DNA of 44,656 nucleotides from Pseudomonas viridiflava (GCF_900580675.1 NZ_UTBG01000047.1:1-44656); one strand, 5' to 3'. Positions 25,755 through 34,567 are shown, counted from the first letter of the stretch. The notes: generated from the sequence alone by a model not told the origin. A program made the numbers and translations.

Positions 25755-26069
25755 TTACCGGCGATTGCCGTTGGCATCATAGGTGGGGGCTTTGGGTTCA
25801 GTGGCCGGACGGCTCGGCGCCGCCTGGCGCTTGGGGTAGCTGTTGCCGATGCCGCCGTTTTCCAGGGTCGGTGTGCGCGGGGTCGGTACGGTCTGGATAC
25901 CACGGGTCGCCGGCGCATTGGGCTGGGTGCCCTGCATGCTGTTGGGATTGGCCCGGTGAATCGGGCTGTTATTGGAATCGCTTCTGCCGGGCAGGCTTTG
26001 TGCCTGGGCCAACGGCATAAGTGCCAGGCCCAACGCCAGCACTGCGAGATGACGCACACAACTGTTCAT
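25755..26069 (-). CDS. Small exported proline/asparagine-rich protein, unknown function
   Basis: A 104-residue protein with a signal peptide (VRHLAVLALGLALMPLAQAQ). The start ATG at 26069 has AGAGAGG upstream. The mature part is low in hydrophobic residues and rich in Pro, Asn, Thr, Ser and Arg, so it is probably disordered. It contains NPNSMQGTQPNAPATRGIQT and ends TYDANGNRR. I do not recognise a family. It is the first gene of a probable pair with the sugar dehydrogenase and is divergent from ku. Confidence 0.75.
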   Translation of the reverse strand: MNSCVRHLAVLALGLALMPLAQAQSLPGRSDSNNSPIHRANPNSMQGTQPNAPATRGIQTVPTPRTPTLENGGIGNSYPKRQAAPSRPATEPKAPTYDANGNRR

Positions 26070-26265
26070 GACAAAGCCTCTCTGAGACGAGCATTACGTG
26101 CTTTCGATAACACGCTACCCCGTGGGTTCGGCTTTGGGCATTAAATACTTTCTCATCAGGTGTAACACAATCTGTCCGCGTGTCTGTTCGTGGCGCGGTC
26201 CGCGGAAACTTTTCATACAGCCTCCGAGTCACCAGAAGACAGCCACAGCTAAAGGAATCGTACGT

Positions 26266-27105
26266 ATGCCACGCTCAATCTGGAAAGGCGCCATCAGTTT
26301 TGGCTTGGTTCATATCCCGGTGTCACTGGTCTCTGCCACCTCCTCCCAGGGCGTGGATTTTGACTGGCTGGACAAGCGCAGCATGGACCCGGTGGGCTAC
26401 AAGCGCATCAACAAGACCACCGGCAAAGAGGTCACCAAGGAAAATATCGTCAAGGGTGTGGCTTTCGAAAAAGGCCGCTATGTGGTGCTCAGCGAAGATG
26501 AAATCCGCTCGGCCCATCCCAAGTCGACCCAGACCATCGAGATCATCGCGTTTGTCGGCAGCGACCAGATCCCCCTGCAGAACATCGATACGCCCTATTT
26601 CCTGGCGCCGGATAAACGCGGCGGCAAGGTCTACGCACTGCTGCGCGAAACCCTGAAAAAGACCGGCAAGGTCGCCCTGGCCAACGTGGTGCTGCACACC
26701 AAACAACACCTTGCGGCGCTGATGCCACTGGAGTCGGCCCTGGTATTGGTGATGCTGCGCTGGCCCGCCGAAGTGCGCAGCCTGGATGAGCTGGAACTGG
26801 GCACCGATGTGACCAAACCCACCCTGGCCAAGGGCGAACTGGACATGGCCAAGCGCCTGGTGGAAGACATGAGTGCCGACTGGCAGCCCGAGGAATATCG
26901 CGACAGCTTCCAGGAAAAAATCATGGCGCTGGTGGCGAAGAAGGCCAAGGCCGGCAAGATTGAGGACGTGGAGTCCCAGGAAGGCAGCGAAGAGCGCAAG
27001 TCGGCCGACGTTATCGACCTGACGGAACTGCTCAAACGCAGCCTGGCCGGCAAACCGGCGGCGAAAAAGCCCGCGGCGAAGAAATCCACCAAAAAGGCCT
27101 CTTGA
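26266..27105 (+). CDS. ku: DNA end-binding protein Ku
   Basis: A 279-residue bacterial Ku; the dimer encircles broken DNA ends and recruits LigD for non-homologous end joining. ATG 26266 is chosen for the conserved opening RSIWKGAISFGLVHIPVSL and for AAAGGA 9 bases upstream. Other core blocks are DFDWLDKRSMDPVGYKRINK, YVVLSEDEI, IDTPYFLAPDKRGGKVYALL and LALVMLRWPAEVR-like sequence. The C-terminal tail is lysine- and alanine-rich (KKPAAKKPAAKKSTKKAS), as in bacterial Ku tails that bind DNA. ligD follows after 24 bases. The 26070-26265 gap holds the promoter, shared with the divergent exported-protein gene. Confidence 0.95.
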   Translation: MPRSIWKGAISFGLVHIPVSLVSATSSQGVDFDWLDKRSMDPVGYKRINKTTGKEVTKENIVKGVAFEKGRYVVLSEDEIRSAHPKSTQTIEIIAFVGSDQIPLQNIDTPYFLAPDKRGGKVYALLRETLKKTGKVALANVVLHTKQHLAALMPLESALVLVMLRWPAEVRSLDELELGTDVTKPTLAKGELDMAKRLVEDMSADWQPEEYRDSFQEKIMALVAKKAKAGKIEDVESQEGSEERKSADVIDLTELLKRSLAGKPAAKKPAAKKSTKKAS

Positions 27106-27129
27106 GCCTGCCATACGCGGGAGAAGCAC

Positions 27130-29619
27130 ATGGCAAAGCCCCTGAGCGAATACAACCGTAAGCGCGACTTCGAGATCACCGCCGAGCCGTCCGGCAGCGC
27201 CCCCACCGGCAAGCGCAAGGCGCAGGCGCTGAGCTTTGTGATCCAGAAGCACGACGCGCGCAACCTGCACTATGACTTTCGTCTGGAACTCGACGGCGTG
27301 TTGCTCAGCTGGGCTGTGCCCAAGGGCCCAAGCCTGGACCCGAGCCAGAAACGCCTGGCCGTGCACGTTGAAGACCACCCCCTGAGTTATGGCAGTTTCG
27401 AAGGCAGTATACCGGCCGGCCAGTATGGCGCCGGGGATGTGATCGTGTGGGACCGCGGGGTCTGGCAACCCCACGATGATCCGCGCAAGGCCTACGCCGC
27501 CGGTAAACTCAAGTTCACGTTGGTCGGCGAGAAGCTGTCGGGCGACTGGACCCTGGTGCGCACGCGCCTCAAGGGCAGCGGCGACAAGCAACAGTGGCTG
27601 CTGATCAAGGAGAAAGACCCGCAGGCGCGGCCCGCCGCCGATTACGACATTGTCGAAGCCGAACCCAAAAGTGTCATCAGCGATGCATCGGTGGGTAAGA
27701 AGCCGCGTGAAACCAAAGCCAAGCCACGCGCCAAACCTCAAAAGGCCACCGCCGCCCTCCCCGAGCAGTTCAGCCCGCAACTGGCGACCCTGGTCGACCG
27801 CGCGCCTGAGGGCGATTGGCAATACGAGATCAAGTTCGACGGCTACCGCATGCTGGCGCGCATCCGCGACGGCGACGTACGCCTGTTTACCCGCAACGGC
27901 CATGACTGGACTGAACGCCTGCCGCGCCAGGCCAAGGCGCTGCAAGCACTCAAGCTCAAGGACAGCTGGCTCGATGGTGAAGTGGTCAGCCTCAATGGCG
28001 ACGGCCTGCCGGACTTCCAGGCGCTGCAAAATGCCTTTGATATCGGCCGCAGCCTGGACATCGTGTACTACCTGTTCGACGCCCCGTTTCTGGACGGCAA
28101 CGACCAGCGCCAGGCGCCTGTAGAGGAACGCCGCGATGCACTGAAGGCCGCGCTGTCGGGGAGCCGCAGCAAACTGCTGCGTTATTCCGAAGCCTTTGCC
28201 GCCAACCAGCGCGATATCTTCGAAAGCGCCTGCGACCTGGCCCTGGAAGGCGTGATTGGCAAGCGAGTCGGCAGCCCCTATGTCTCCAGCCGCAGCGCGG
28301 ACTGGATCAAGCTCAAATGCCGCTTGCGCCAGGAGTTCGTGATCGTCGGCTACACGCGCCCGCAAGGCTCGCGCAGCGGTTTCGGCGCGCTGCTGCTGGC
28401 GGTCAACGATGACACCGGGCTGGTGTATGCCGGGCGCGTGGGCACGGGGTTTGACCAGGCCGCGTTAAAAAGCATCTATGCCCAACTCACCCCGCTTGAA
28501 CGCAAGGCATCGCCGCTGGCAAAACCGCTCACCAGCGCCCAGGCACGCGGCGTGCATTGGGTGGAGCCGAACCTGGTTGGCGAGGTGCAGTTTGCAGAAT
28601 GGACCCGTGAGGGCGTCGTACGCCAGGCGGCCTTTGTGGGCATGCGAACCGACAAGCCCCCCGCGCAAATCATTCATGAGCAGCCGCGCACGGCCAAATC
28701 CCTGAAAGCGCCAGCCAAAGCGAAAAAGGCCAGCGGCGTGAATATCACCCACCCGGAGCGGGTCATCGACCCACAAAGCGGCACGCAAAAGCAGCAATTG
28801 GCGCAGTTCTACGAACGCATCAGCGAGTGGGTCCTGCCCTTCCTGCGCCATCGCCCCGTCTCTTTATTGAGGGCACCGGAAGGCATTGAAGGCGAACAGT
28901 TTTTCCAGAAACACTCGGAGCGCCTGGCGATCCCCAATATCAAGCAACTCGATCAGGCGCTGGACCCAGGCCATGCGCGCCTGATGGAAATCGACAGCGT
29001 GAGCGCCCTGCTCGGCGCCGTGCAAATGGGCACAGTCGAACTGCATACCTGGGGCGCCACCTCGGACAAAATCGACATGCCCGACCTGTTTGTACTCGAC
29101 CTCGACCCCGACCCGGCGCTGCCCTGGAAAGCCATGGTGGAAGCCGCGCAACTGACGTTGTCGGTGCTCGATGAGCTGGGCCTGGAGGCCTTCGTCAAGA
29201 CCAGCGGCGGCAAGGGCCTGCATCTGGTCATTCCCCTTGCACGGCGGGATGGATGGGACACGGTGAAAGCCTTCGCCAAAGCCATTGCCCAGTTCATGAC
29301 GCAACAGTTGCCCGAGCGTTTTACCGCAACCTCCGGGCCGAAAAACCGCGTTGGCAAGATCTTTATCGACTACCTGCGCAATGCGCGTGGGGCCAGCACG
29401 GTGGCCGCCTATTCAGTGCGCGCACGGCCGGGCCTGCCGGTATCGGTGCCGGTGAGTCGCGAGGAGTTGAAAGGGTTGCGTGGCGCCCAACAGTGGACGG
29501 TCGCCAATCTCCTGGAACGCCTTGAGGGGTTAAAGGCTGACCCTTGGGCGGGTTACGCCAATCGGCAGAAAATCAGCAAAAAGATGTGGGACAAGCTGGG
29601 CGCCACGCCACCGGAGTGA
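27130..29619 (+). CDS. ligD: Multifunctional ATP-dependent DNA ligase LigD
   Basis: An 829-residue end-joining enzyme with three domains in the Pseudomonas order. The 3'-phosphoesterase (about 1-190) has HDARNLHYDFRLELDG with H41, H47, D49 and R51, and H83/Y87 in EDHPLSYGSF, corresponding to the P. aeruginosa catalytic set. The ligase (about 210-520) has the nucleotidyl lysine K235 in YEIKFDGYRML and LEGVIGKRVGSPY. The C-terminal primase-like polymerase has the metal-binding aspartates D657 and D659 in FVLDLDPDP and the TSGGKGLHLVIPL block. The ATG has GGGAGAAG upstream. The enzyme trims, fills and seals double-strand breaks held by Ku, encoded just upstream. It is convergent with lpxO, 16 bases away, with no clear terminator between them. 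Confidence 0.96.
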   Translation: MAKPLSEYNRKRDFEITAEPSGSAPTGKRKAQALSFVIQKHDARNLHYDFRLELDGVLLSWAVPKGPSLDPSQKRLAVHVEDHPLSYGSFEGSIPAGQYGAGDVIVWDRGVWQPHDDPRKAYAAGKLKFTLVGEKLSGDWTLVRTRLKGSGDKQQWLLIKEKDPQARPAADYDIVEAEPKSVISDASVGKKPRETKAKPRAKPQKATAALPEQFSPQLATLVDRAPEGDWQYEIKFDGYRMLARIRDGDVRLFTRNGHDWTERLPRQAKALQALKLKDSWLDGEVVSLNGDGLPDFQALQNAFDIGRSLDIVYYLFDAPFLDGNDQRQAPVEERRDALKAALSGSRSKLLRYSEAFAANQRDIFESACDLALEGVIGKRVGSPYVSSRSADWIKLKCRLRQEFVIVGYTRPQGSRSGFGALLLAVNDDTGLVYAGRVGTGFDQAALKSIYAQLTPLERKASPLAKPLTSAQARGVHWVEPNLVGEVQFAEWTREGVVRQAAFVGMRTDKPPAQIIHEQPRTAKSLKAPAKAKKASGVNITHPERVIDPQSGTQKQQLAQFYERISEWVLPFLRHRPVSLLRAPEGIEGEQFFQKHSERLAIPNIKQLDQALDPGHARLMEIDSVSALLGAVQMGTVELHTWGATSDKIDMPDLFVLDLDPDPALPWKAMVEAAQLTLSVLDELGLEAFVKTSGGKGLHLVIPLARRDGWDTVKAFAKAIAQFMTQQLPERFTATSGPKNRVGKIFIDYLRNARGASTVAAYSVRARPGLPVSVPVSREELKGLRGAQQWTVANLLERLEGLKADPWAGYANRQKISKKMWDKLGATPPE

Positions 29620-29635
29620 GCGCCCGAGCCGAGTT

Positions 29636-30535
29636 TCAGATAATCACGAAGAGCGCCAACATTGCCGCGAAAATAGCCCACTTTTCCAGGTAGTAACGCG
29701 TGCGGTTGCGCTTTTTCAGCTCTTTGCCGCGCAGCCGGATTTTGTACAGGCGGGTGAAGGCACGGTTCAGCCCTCCGGTCTTGTCCCCGGCATCATTGGG
29801 TGAGCCGGCGGCGGCCATTACGTTACGGCTGAACCAACGGTTGAACGCCGCAGCCCAGCGGTACTTCATGGGCCGCTCGATATCGCAGAACAGGATGATG
29901 CGATTCTGCTGCGTGGTGTTCTCGGCGTAATGAATGTAGGTCTCGTCGAACATCACCGCTTCACCGTCGCGCCAGTAGTAGGTTTCGCCGTCCACATTGA
30001 TGTAGCAGCCTGGGTCATTCGGGGTATCCAGGCCAAGGTGATAGCGATACGAACCGGCGTAAGGATCGCGATGGCGCACCAGCTTCGAGCCCGGCGGCAA
30101 CTCGGCGAACATCGCCGCCTTGATCGAGCCGATGCTTTGCACCAGCGCGGTGGTGCGCGGGCACAGCTTCATCGCGGACGGGTGACTGTCGCCGTACCAC
30201 TTCAGGTAAAAACGCTTCCAGCCGGATTTGAAGAACGAGTTGAAACCTACGTCGTTGTATTGGTCCGAGCGCTTGATTTCACCCGCGCGCATCAGGTTCT
30301 GGCCTTCCTGGCGAATTTCCTCCCAGTGCTCCTGCAACGGGCTCAGGTCAGGGAAATCGCTGGGCGACAGGTACGGTCGGCTGGGCAGTTTGGAGAACAG
30401 ATAAAGGAAGCAGTTGATCGGTGCCAGGAAGGTTGAATGGTCACTGAGCTGGCGGCCCAGCTTATGTCGCACCCGGCCACGCAAGTGTACGTACGCGATG
30501 GAAGCAACGTAGAGAAGAACAATGATGAGTTTCAA
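29636..30535 (-). CDS. lpxO: Lipid A hydroxylase LpxO (Asp/Asn beta-hydroxylase family)
   Basis: A 299-residue Fe(II)/2-oxoglutarate dioxygenase that adds a 2-hydroxyl group to a secondary acyl chain of lipid A. It has a hydrophobic helix at each end (LIIVLLYVASIAYVHLRG at the N-terminus, WAIFAAMLALFVII at the C-terminus), as expected for inner-membrane LpxO with a cytoplasmic catalytic domain. Iron ligands are visible as H155 and D157 in LVRHRDPYAGSYRYHLGL and H202 in DETYIHYAENT; R212 in QQNRIILFCDIERPM should hold 2-oxoglutarate. A PhoP-box-like direct repeat lies upstream (30695-30711). wzz is upstream on the same strand. Confidence 0.93.
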   Translation of the reverse strand: MKLIIVLLYVASIAYVHLRGRVRHKLGRQLSDHSTFLAPINCFLYLFSKLPSRPYLSPSDFPDLSPLQEHWEEIRQEGQNLMRAGEIKRSDQYNDVGFNSFFKSGWKRFYLKWYGDSHPSAMKLCPRTTALVQSIGSIKAAMFAELPPGSKLVRHRDPYAGSYRYHLGLDTPNDPGCYINVDGETYYWRDGEAVMFDETYIHYAENTTQQNRIILFCDIERPMKYRWAAAFNRWFSRNVMAAAGSPNDAGDKTGGLNRAFTRLYKIRLRGKELKKRNRTRYYLEKWAIFAAMLALFVII

Positions 30536-30677
30536 GGGATTTCGTCACACGTCAGAAGAGAACAGGCTGCTCCTGCGCGCCCACGACGGCCGAGGATGAA
30601 TAGCAGCACCTGAAATCACAATTCACACATTCGGTACGGGGGGCTGAGTGACAGCCCGGTTCCCGACCATTGGCAGT

Positions 30678-30711
30678 TATTTAGCCACAGTTTGTAACCA
30701 AAAGTTAACCA
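30678..30711 (-). promoter_or_regulatory. PhoP-box-like promoter of lpxO
   Basis: On the minus strand, TGGTTA-ACTTT-TGGTTA (30711-30695) is followed 11 bases later by a -10-like TAAATA (30683-30678). This is the layout of PhoP-activated promoters, where two (G/T)GTTTA hexamers 5 bases apart lie about 11-12 bases from the -10. Each hexamer has one mismatch to the consensus. The predicted leader to lpxO is about 135 bases. PhoP control of lpxO is known in Salmonella; here it is inferred. Confidence 0.5.
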
Positions 30712-30757
30712 AGAATTGTGAAAAGCTGTCTACTGAGTGTGCTGCGCGGGCTCCTCG

Positions 30758-30782
30758 GCGGGCTTCCTTTATGTCAGCCCGC
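30758..30782. repeat. Inverted repeat after wzz
   Basis: GCGGGCT and AGCCCGC form a 7-bp stem with an 11-base loop, 18 bases after the wzz stop on the minus strand. There is no T-tract, so termination is possible but not proven. The rest of 30536-30799 holds the lpxO promoter and nothing else I can name. Confidence 0.45.
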
Positions 30783-30799
30783 GAAGCGTTTGCGCTGGC

Positions 30800-32116
30800 T
30801 TATGGGCGCGGTGGGCGACCCTCGTTGGCCACCGCAAATGGTTCGGTTTCACGTCGCAGTTGGATGAAATGCAGCATCAATGCCCCCAGAATCCCCAGCA
30901 TCAACCCGCCCATCAGACTCAATGCAACGACCATCGCGCCCCTGGGCTTGATCGGGTTCAACGGTTCCTGGGCCTGCCGGTCCACGGTCACCAGTTTCAG
31001 CTCGCTCATGTCGATATTCAGGCTGCGCAACCTCGCATCTTCAGCCCAGAGAGGTTCAACGTCCTGCAGGAAAACATCTTCATTCTTGCGGTTGTTAAGC
31101 ACCTCGACCTCGCGATTGACGTCGAGCATGCGCAATTCCTTGCCGATCTCGGCCACGCGGCTATTGGTGAAATCATCGTTGGTACGCTGGCGCAGCGCGG
31201 CGCGCTCAGCTGCCAGTACCTCGCTGCCCATGAAGTACAGCGGCAACTTCTGGTTAGTCACGACGGTGCGCATCACTTGGGTTGAGCCAAGCGGCGCATC
31301 TGGCCCCATGGCGGAGGGCGCGGTGGGGTTCTTGATGCCGACCGACCTGGCAATCGCGATAGCTTCATCCAACTCGGCGAGGTGACTTGCGCGCTCCGCC
31401 TTCAATTGCAAGCGTAAAGCGCTGAGTTCGTCCTGCAATCGAGCACGCTTGACGTTATCGGCTTCGAGCAACCTGGCAATTTTCGACTCCTTGGCGGTTT
31501 CGTAATTGACCCGTGCCACGTCGATCTTGCCCTTGAGCTCGTTGAGACGGTTGTTGACGATCACTTTGAGGTCGGCCCCCACCTGCTCGCGCTCCAGCGC
31601 AATGGCGTAGTCGACGAACCCGTTGAGAATAGCCACGCCGTCGATGCCCTTGGGGTACTGCATTTCCAGGCGAACATAGCGGTTGAATGCGTCGGTCGTC
31701 TTGGGATCAGCCGTTACCAACTTGATGGCATTGCGATTGAAGGCTTCAAAACTCTGCTCCAGGCTTTGTCCGGGGCGTTGGAACGCCTCGAAAAGCCCAG
31801 GGTTGGCCCTGAAGAAGCCCAGCCGGGCCTCGTAAGATTCCAGTTGCATGGCCACCTTGGCCAACGCGTCGGCCGGCGGCAACGTGTAGACCTCGGAACG
31901 GTTCAGCGCATCCAGCTCATTGATCGCAGCAGGCCGCAGCACGCTGCTGACCTGGTAAACCTTGGGCGCCAGGTACGCGTAGCCTACTCCCAGAAGGCCC
32001 GCCAGAATCGTGCATCCGATTACCCTTTTTTTTTGCTTCCAGATCGCGTGAAACAGTTCAAACAGGTCGATTTCGTCCGATGGAGAATGTTGATGTTGCT
32101 GGGGAGTGTGGTTCAA
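30800..32116 (-). CDS. wzz: Wzz/FepE-type O-antigen chain-length regulator
   Basis: A 438-residue inner-membrane polysaccharide co-polymerase that sets O-antigen length. It is read from a TTG at 32116: the only upstream in-frame codons end at a TGA six bases before, and AGGGTG lies about 8 bases upstream. The layout is typical: short cytoplasmic start with DEIDLFELFHAIWKQKKR, membrane helix at about 32-50, a long periplasmic coiled region (RLNELKGKIDVARVNYETAK to LRLQLKAERASHLAELDEAI), and a second helix near residues 395-420 preceded by the proline-rich NPIKPRGAMVVALS. It is longer than classical Wzz (about 330) and closer to Wzz2/FepE size. No other O-antigen gene is present in the window. 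Confidence 0.88.
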   Translation of the reverse strand: MNHTPQQHQHSPSDEIDLFELFHAIWKQKKRVIGCTILAGLLGVGYAYLAPKVYQVSSVLRPAAINELDALNRSEVYTLPPADALAKVAMQLESYEARLGFFRANPGLFEAFQRPGQSLEQSFEAFNRNAIKLVTADPKTTDAFNRYVRLEMQYPKGIDGVAILNGFVDYAIALEREQVGADLKVIVNNRLNELKGKIDVARVNYETAKESKIARLLEADNVKRARLQDELSALRLQLKAERASHLAELDEAIAIARSVGIKNPTAPSAMGPDAPLGSTQVMRTVVTNQKLPLYFMGSEVLAAERAALRQRTNDDFTNSRVAEIGKELRMLDVNREVEVLNNRKNEDVFLQDVEPLWAEDARLRSLNIDMSELKLVTVDRQAQEPLNPIKPRGAMVVALSLMGGLMLGILGALMLHFIQLRRETEPFAVANEGRPPRP

Positions 32117-32414
32117 AGTTCATACACCCTGATGAGTTGAATTCAGCGCCGAAAACACAAACCTGAAAACAGCAAAGTAAACAGGGGGCAACGTCCGGGC
32201 GCACAACGTATGCGGCCTTCTGCCAGCAACGGAAACGCCCATTGAATGAACGCTCCTACCGACGTCGGTAACAGAATTCATTTCAGTGACACGGGTATCT
32301 TTGCTGATAGACACTCCGAGCATCGACAATCCGTTACGAGAAGTTACCCAGCGGCCAGGCAAAGTAACGCTAATTGCCTGTCTTAGAAGTAAAAAATCCA
32401 ATAAGTTGAAAAAA

Positions 32415-32428
32415 TAGGAATATTCCTA
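32415..32428. promoter_or_regulatory. RcsAB-box-like 14-bp perfect palindrome
   Basis: TAGGAATATTCCTA is a perfect palindrome in the 395-base gap between the divergent wzz and 32512 genes. It differs at one position from the enterobacterial RcsAB box TAAGAATATTCCTA. It lies 84 bases before the 32512 ATG and 299 bases before wzz. A second inverted repeat, CAGGCAA (32356-32362) and TTGCCTG (32374-32380), lies nearby. Nothing else in 32117-32511 was recognised. Confidence 0.5.
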
Positions 32429-32511
32429 CACGAATTTGCGCATCAATTGCTTACGCCGGCGCTCTGTCCGTAACAACCAGCAAGTAGCCCCTCAGCAAAA
32501 AGGAATTTTGT

Positions 32512-32898
32512 ATGTCATCCATTTCAGACCCGGACTTTCAAGCCCTTCAAGGTGCCTGGGAGCAAATCTCGCTCGAAGACAGCGGCGTGCTCAACCCCGT
32601 CGATGCCCACAGCGCTCCTGGTGCAATCACCACCATTGATGGCGACCGCTTCGAAGTAAAGACGCTGGAGGGCGACGTGTTATTGGCTGGCCGGTTTTTC
32701 CTGGACAGCGCCACCACTCCCAAAAGCATTACCTGGATTGACGCTATAGGTGACGACGCCGGTAAGCTTCTGCCTGCCAGTTATCGCCTTGAAGGGGATG
32801 AATTTGTGTTCATTGCCGCGGATGAAAGTATGCCCAGGCCAATCACATTCAATACTGGCCCAGGTCAAACCATGCGCACTTTTGTGCGGCGTGCCTGA
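32512..32898 (+). CDS. Small TIGR03067-like protein, unknown function
   Basis: A 128-residue cytoplasmic protein; ATG 32512 has AAAAGGAA upstream. It has the pattern of the TIGR03067 family: an opening FQALQGAWEQISLEDSGV, then IDGDRFEVKTLEG, GRFFLDSATTPKSITWIDAI, and YRLEGDEFVFIAAD. This beta-rich, lipocalin-like repeat family is best known from Planctomycetes and occurs more thinly elsewhere. No function is established. It is monocistronic: the next gene is about 390 bases on and a terminator lies at 32991-33019. Confidence 0.75.
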   Translation: MSSISDPDFQALQGAWEQISLEDSGVLNPVDAHSAPGAITTIDGDRFEVKTLEGDVLLAGRFFLDSATTPKSITWIDAIGDDAGKLLPASYRLEGDEFVFIAADESMPRPITFNTGPGQTMRTFVRRA

Positions 32899-32990
32899 TC
32901 GGCGCGCCATCCGAACTTGCGACAGCATTTTCACAAAGCCTTCACTTGTGGGTCTATAGGGTGAAACCTACCTACTCCAGTGAATCCCTT

Positions 32991-33019
32991 AGCCCGCCTC
33001 TCCTCGCGGGCTTTTTTTT
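32991..33019 (+). terminator. Intrinsic terminator after the TIGR03067-like gene
   Basis: AGCCCGC pairs with GCGGGCT around an 8-base loop, followed by a run of eight T residues (33012-33019, the first also closing the stem). It lies 93 bases after the stop at 32898. The remainder of 32899-33286 contains only short frames without family likeness. Confidence 0.9.
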
Positions 33020-33286
33020 GCCTTGCACAAAGGGGCTTAGACCACACGCTTGGTGGCTGTCAGGGTAAAACACAGGGGAACTCGGGCGGGATGGGGTTCG
33101 TATTGATCGTAGCGTTCTTCGCGATTGGAGGGCGTGTTTTGCCGGCATTCGCCCGTTGGTCTGAAAGCATGTCCATTGCGTCTCCGGAAAACTGTTTCAG
33201 CGGCCTCGAAATAAGCCAGGTCACCACGGATTAAAACCCCGGCGAGCACGCGAAACTTAACGCGTAGCGCGCAGGTCATTACCGCA

Positions 33287-34567
33287 ATGAGTGTTCAGCC
33301 GTTGAACGCCCTTCGCGAAGACTCCGCCATGGCCAGACACACAGACCTGCGTAATGCCCTGTCCCTGGACAGCCTGAATTTCTTCCTGGCAGATGTACGC
33401 GACGGCCTCGGCCCGTACCTGGCCATCTACCTGCTGGCCGTGCACAAGTGGGATCCGGCCAGTATCGGCGTGGTCATGACGCTGGCGGGCATCGCGGCCT
33501 TGATCACCCAGGGCCCGGCGGGCGCACTGATCGACCGCACCCGCAGCAAGCGCGCGGTGATTGCGGTCGCTGCCATTCTGGTGACCGTCAGTTGCCTGGT
33601 GCTGCCTTTCGTCAGTTCATTCAGCCTGGTGGCCTTGACCCAGGCCGCCAGCGCTATCGCCGCTTCGGTGTTCGCTCCGGCGATTTCCGCGATCTCCCTG
33701 GGCATCACCGGGCCCCGCGCTTTCACCCGGCGCACCGGGCGCAACGAAACCTTCAACCACGCCGGCAATGCCGTGGCCGCCCTGCTGGCGGGGGGCCTGG
33801 CGTACCTGTTCGGACCCGTGGTGGTGTTTTACCTGATGGCCTTTATGGCGGTGGCCAGTATCGTCGCGGTCAGTTGCGTGTCGGCCGAAGCCATCGACCA
33901 CGAAGTCGCTCGCGGCTTCGACCCGGCCCACGCCAGCGACCACGAACAACCCTCCGGCATAAAGGTGTTGCTGGCGAACCGGCCGCTGTTGGTGTTCGCG
34001 ATCTGCTGCGCGCTGTTCCACTTGGCCAATGCCGCCATGTTGCCGCTGGTCAGCCAGAAGTTGTCGCAGATCAACCTGCAGATGGCCACACCGCTGACCT
34101 CCGCCTGTATTGTCGCGGCGCAATTGGTCATGGTGCCGATGGCCTGGCTGGTGGGCCTCAAGGCCGATGTGTGGGGGCGCAAGCCACTGTTGCTGGCCGG
34201 GTTCCTGATTCTGCCGCTGCGCGGGTTGCTGTATACCTTGTCCGACGATCCTTACTGGCTGGTGGCCGTGCAGATGCTCGACGGTATTGGCGCGGGGATT
34301 TTCGGCGCGTTGTTCCCGGTGATCGTCAAGGACCTGACCCAAGGCACCGGACGCTTCAATGTGAGCCTGGGCGCGCTGTCCACGGTGTTTGGCCTGGGCG
34401 CGGCGCTGAGCAGCAGCCTGGCCGGTTTCGTGGTGCAACTGGCCGGTTACAACGCCGCGTTCATGACCCTGGCGGGCGTCGCCGCGGTGGCTTTGGCGTT
34501 GTTGTGGCTGGCGATGCCGGAGACCTTGGCGAAACCATCCCTCGCTCGCCATACAACTGTCGCCTGA
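33287..34567 (+). CDS. MFS transporter
   Basis: A 426-residue major-facilitator protein with about 12 hydrophobic helices. Features are ALSLDSLNFFLADVRDGLGP before the first helix, the loop 2-3 motif GPAGALIDRTRSKRAVI (a variant of the GxxxDRxGRR signature), and a second-half repeat KADVWGRKPLLLAGFLILPL. An in-frame ATG at 33329 (MARHTDLRNAL) is an alternative start; neither has a strong ribosome site. The substrate is unknown; sequences of this kind are annotated as multidrug-like exporters. It appears to be transcribed alone. Confidence 0.85.
   Translation: MSVQPLNALREDSAMARHTDLRNALSLDSLNFFLADVRDGLGPYLAIYLLAVHKWDPASIGVVMTLAGIAALITQGPAGALIDRTRSKRAVIAVAAILVTVSCLVLPFVSSFSLVALTQAASAIAASVFAPAISAISLGITGPRAFTRRTGRNETFNHAGNAVAALLAGGLAYLFGPVVVFYLMAFMAVASIVAVSCVSAEAIDHEVARGFDPAHASDHEQPSGIKVLLANRPLLVFAICCALFHLANAAMLPLVSQKLSQINLQMATPLTSACIVAAQLVMVPMAWLVGLKADVWGRKPLLLAGFLILPLRGLLYTLSDDPYWLVAVQMLDGIGAGIFGALFPVIVKDLTQGTGRFNVSLGALSTVFGLGAALSSSLAGFVVQLAGYNAAFMTLAGVAAVALALLWLAMPETLAKPSLARHTTVA

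Noticed and set aside
26323..28365. A 680-residue open frame on the minus strand
   Set aside because: It lies antisense across ku and ligD, which have full catalytic motifs. Long antisense frames arise from GC-rich third positions, and its translation shows no domain and has biased His/Gln/Ala content.
33037..33279. An 80-residue minus-strand frame in the 32899-33286 gap
   Set aside because: No ribosome site, no family likeness and a biased composition; kept only as an unassigned gap.
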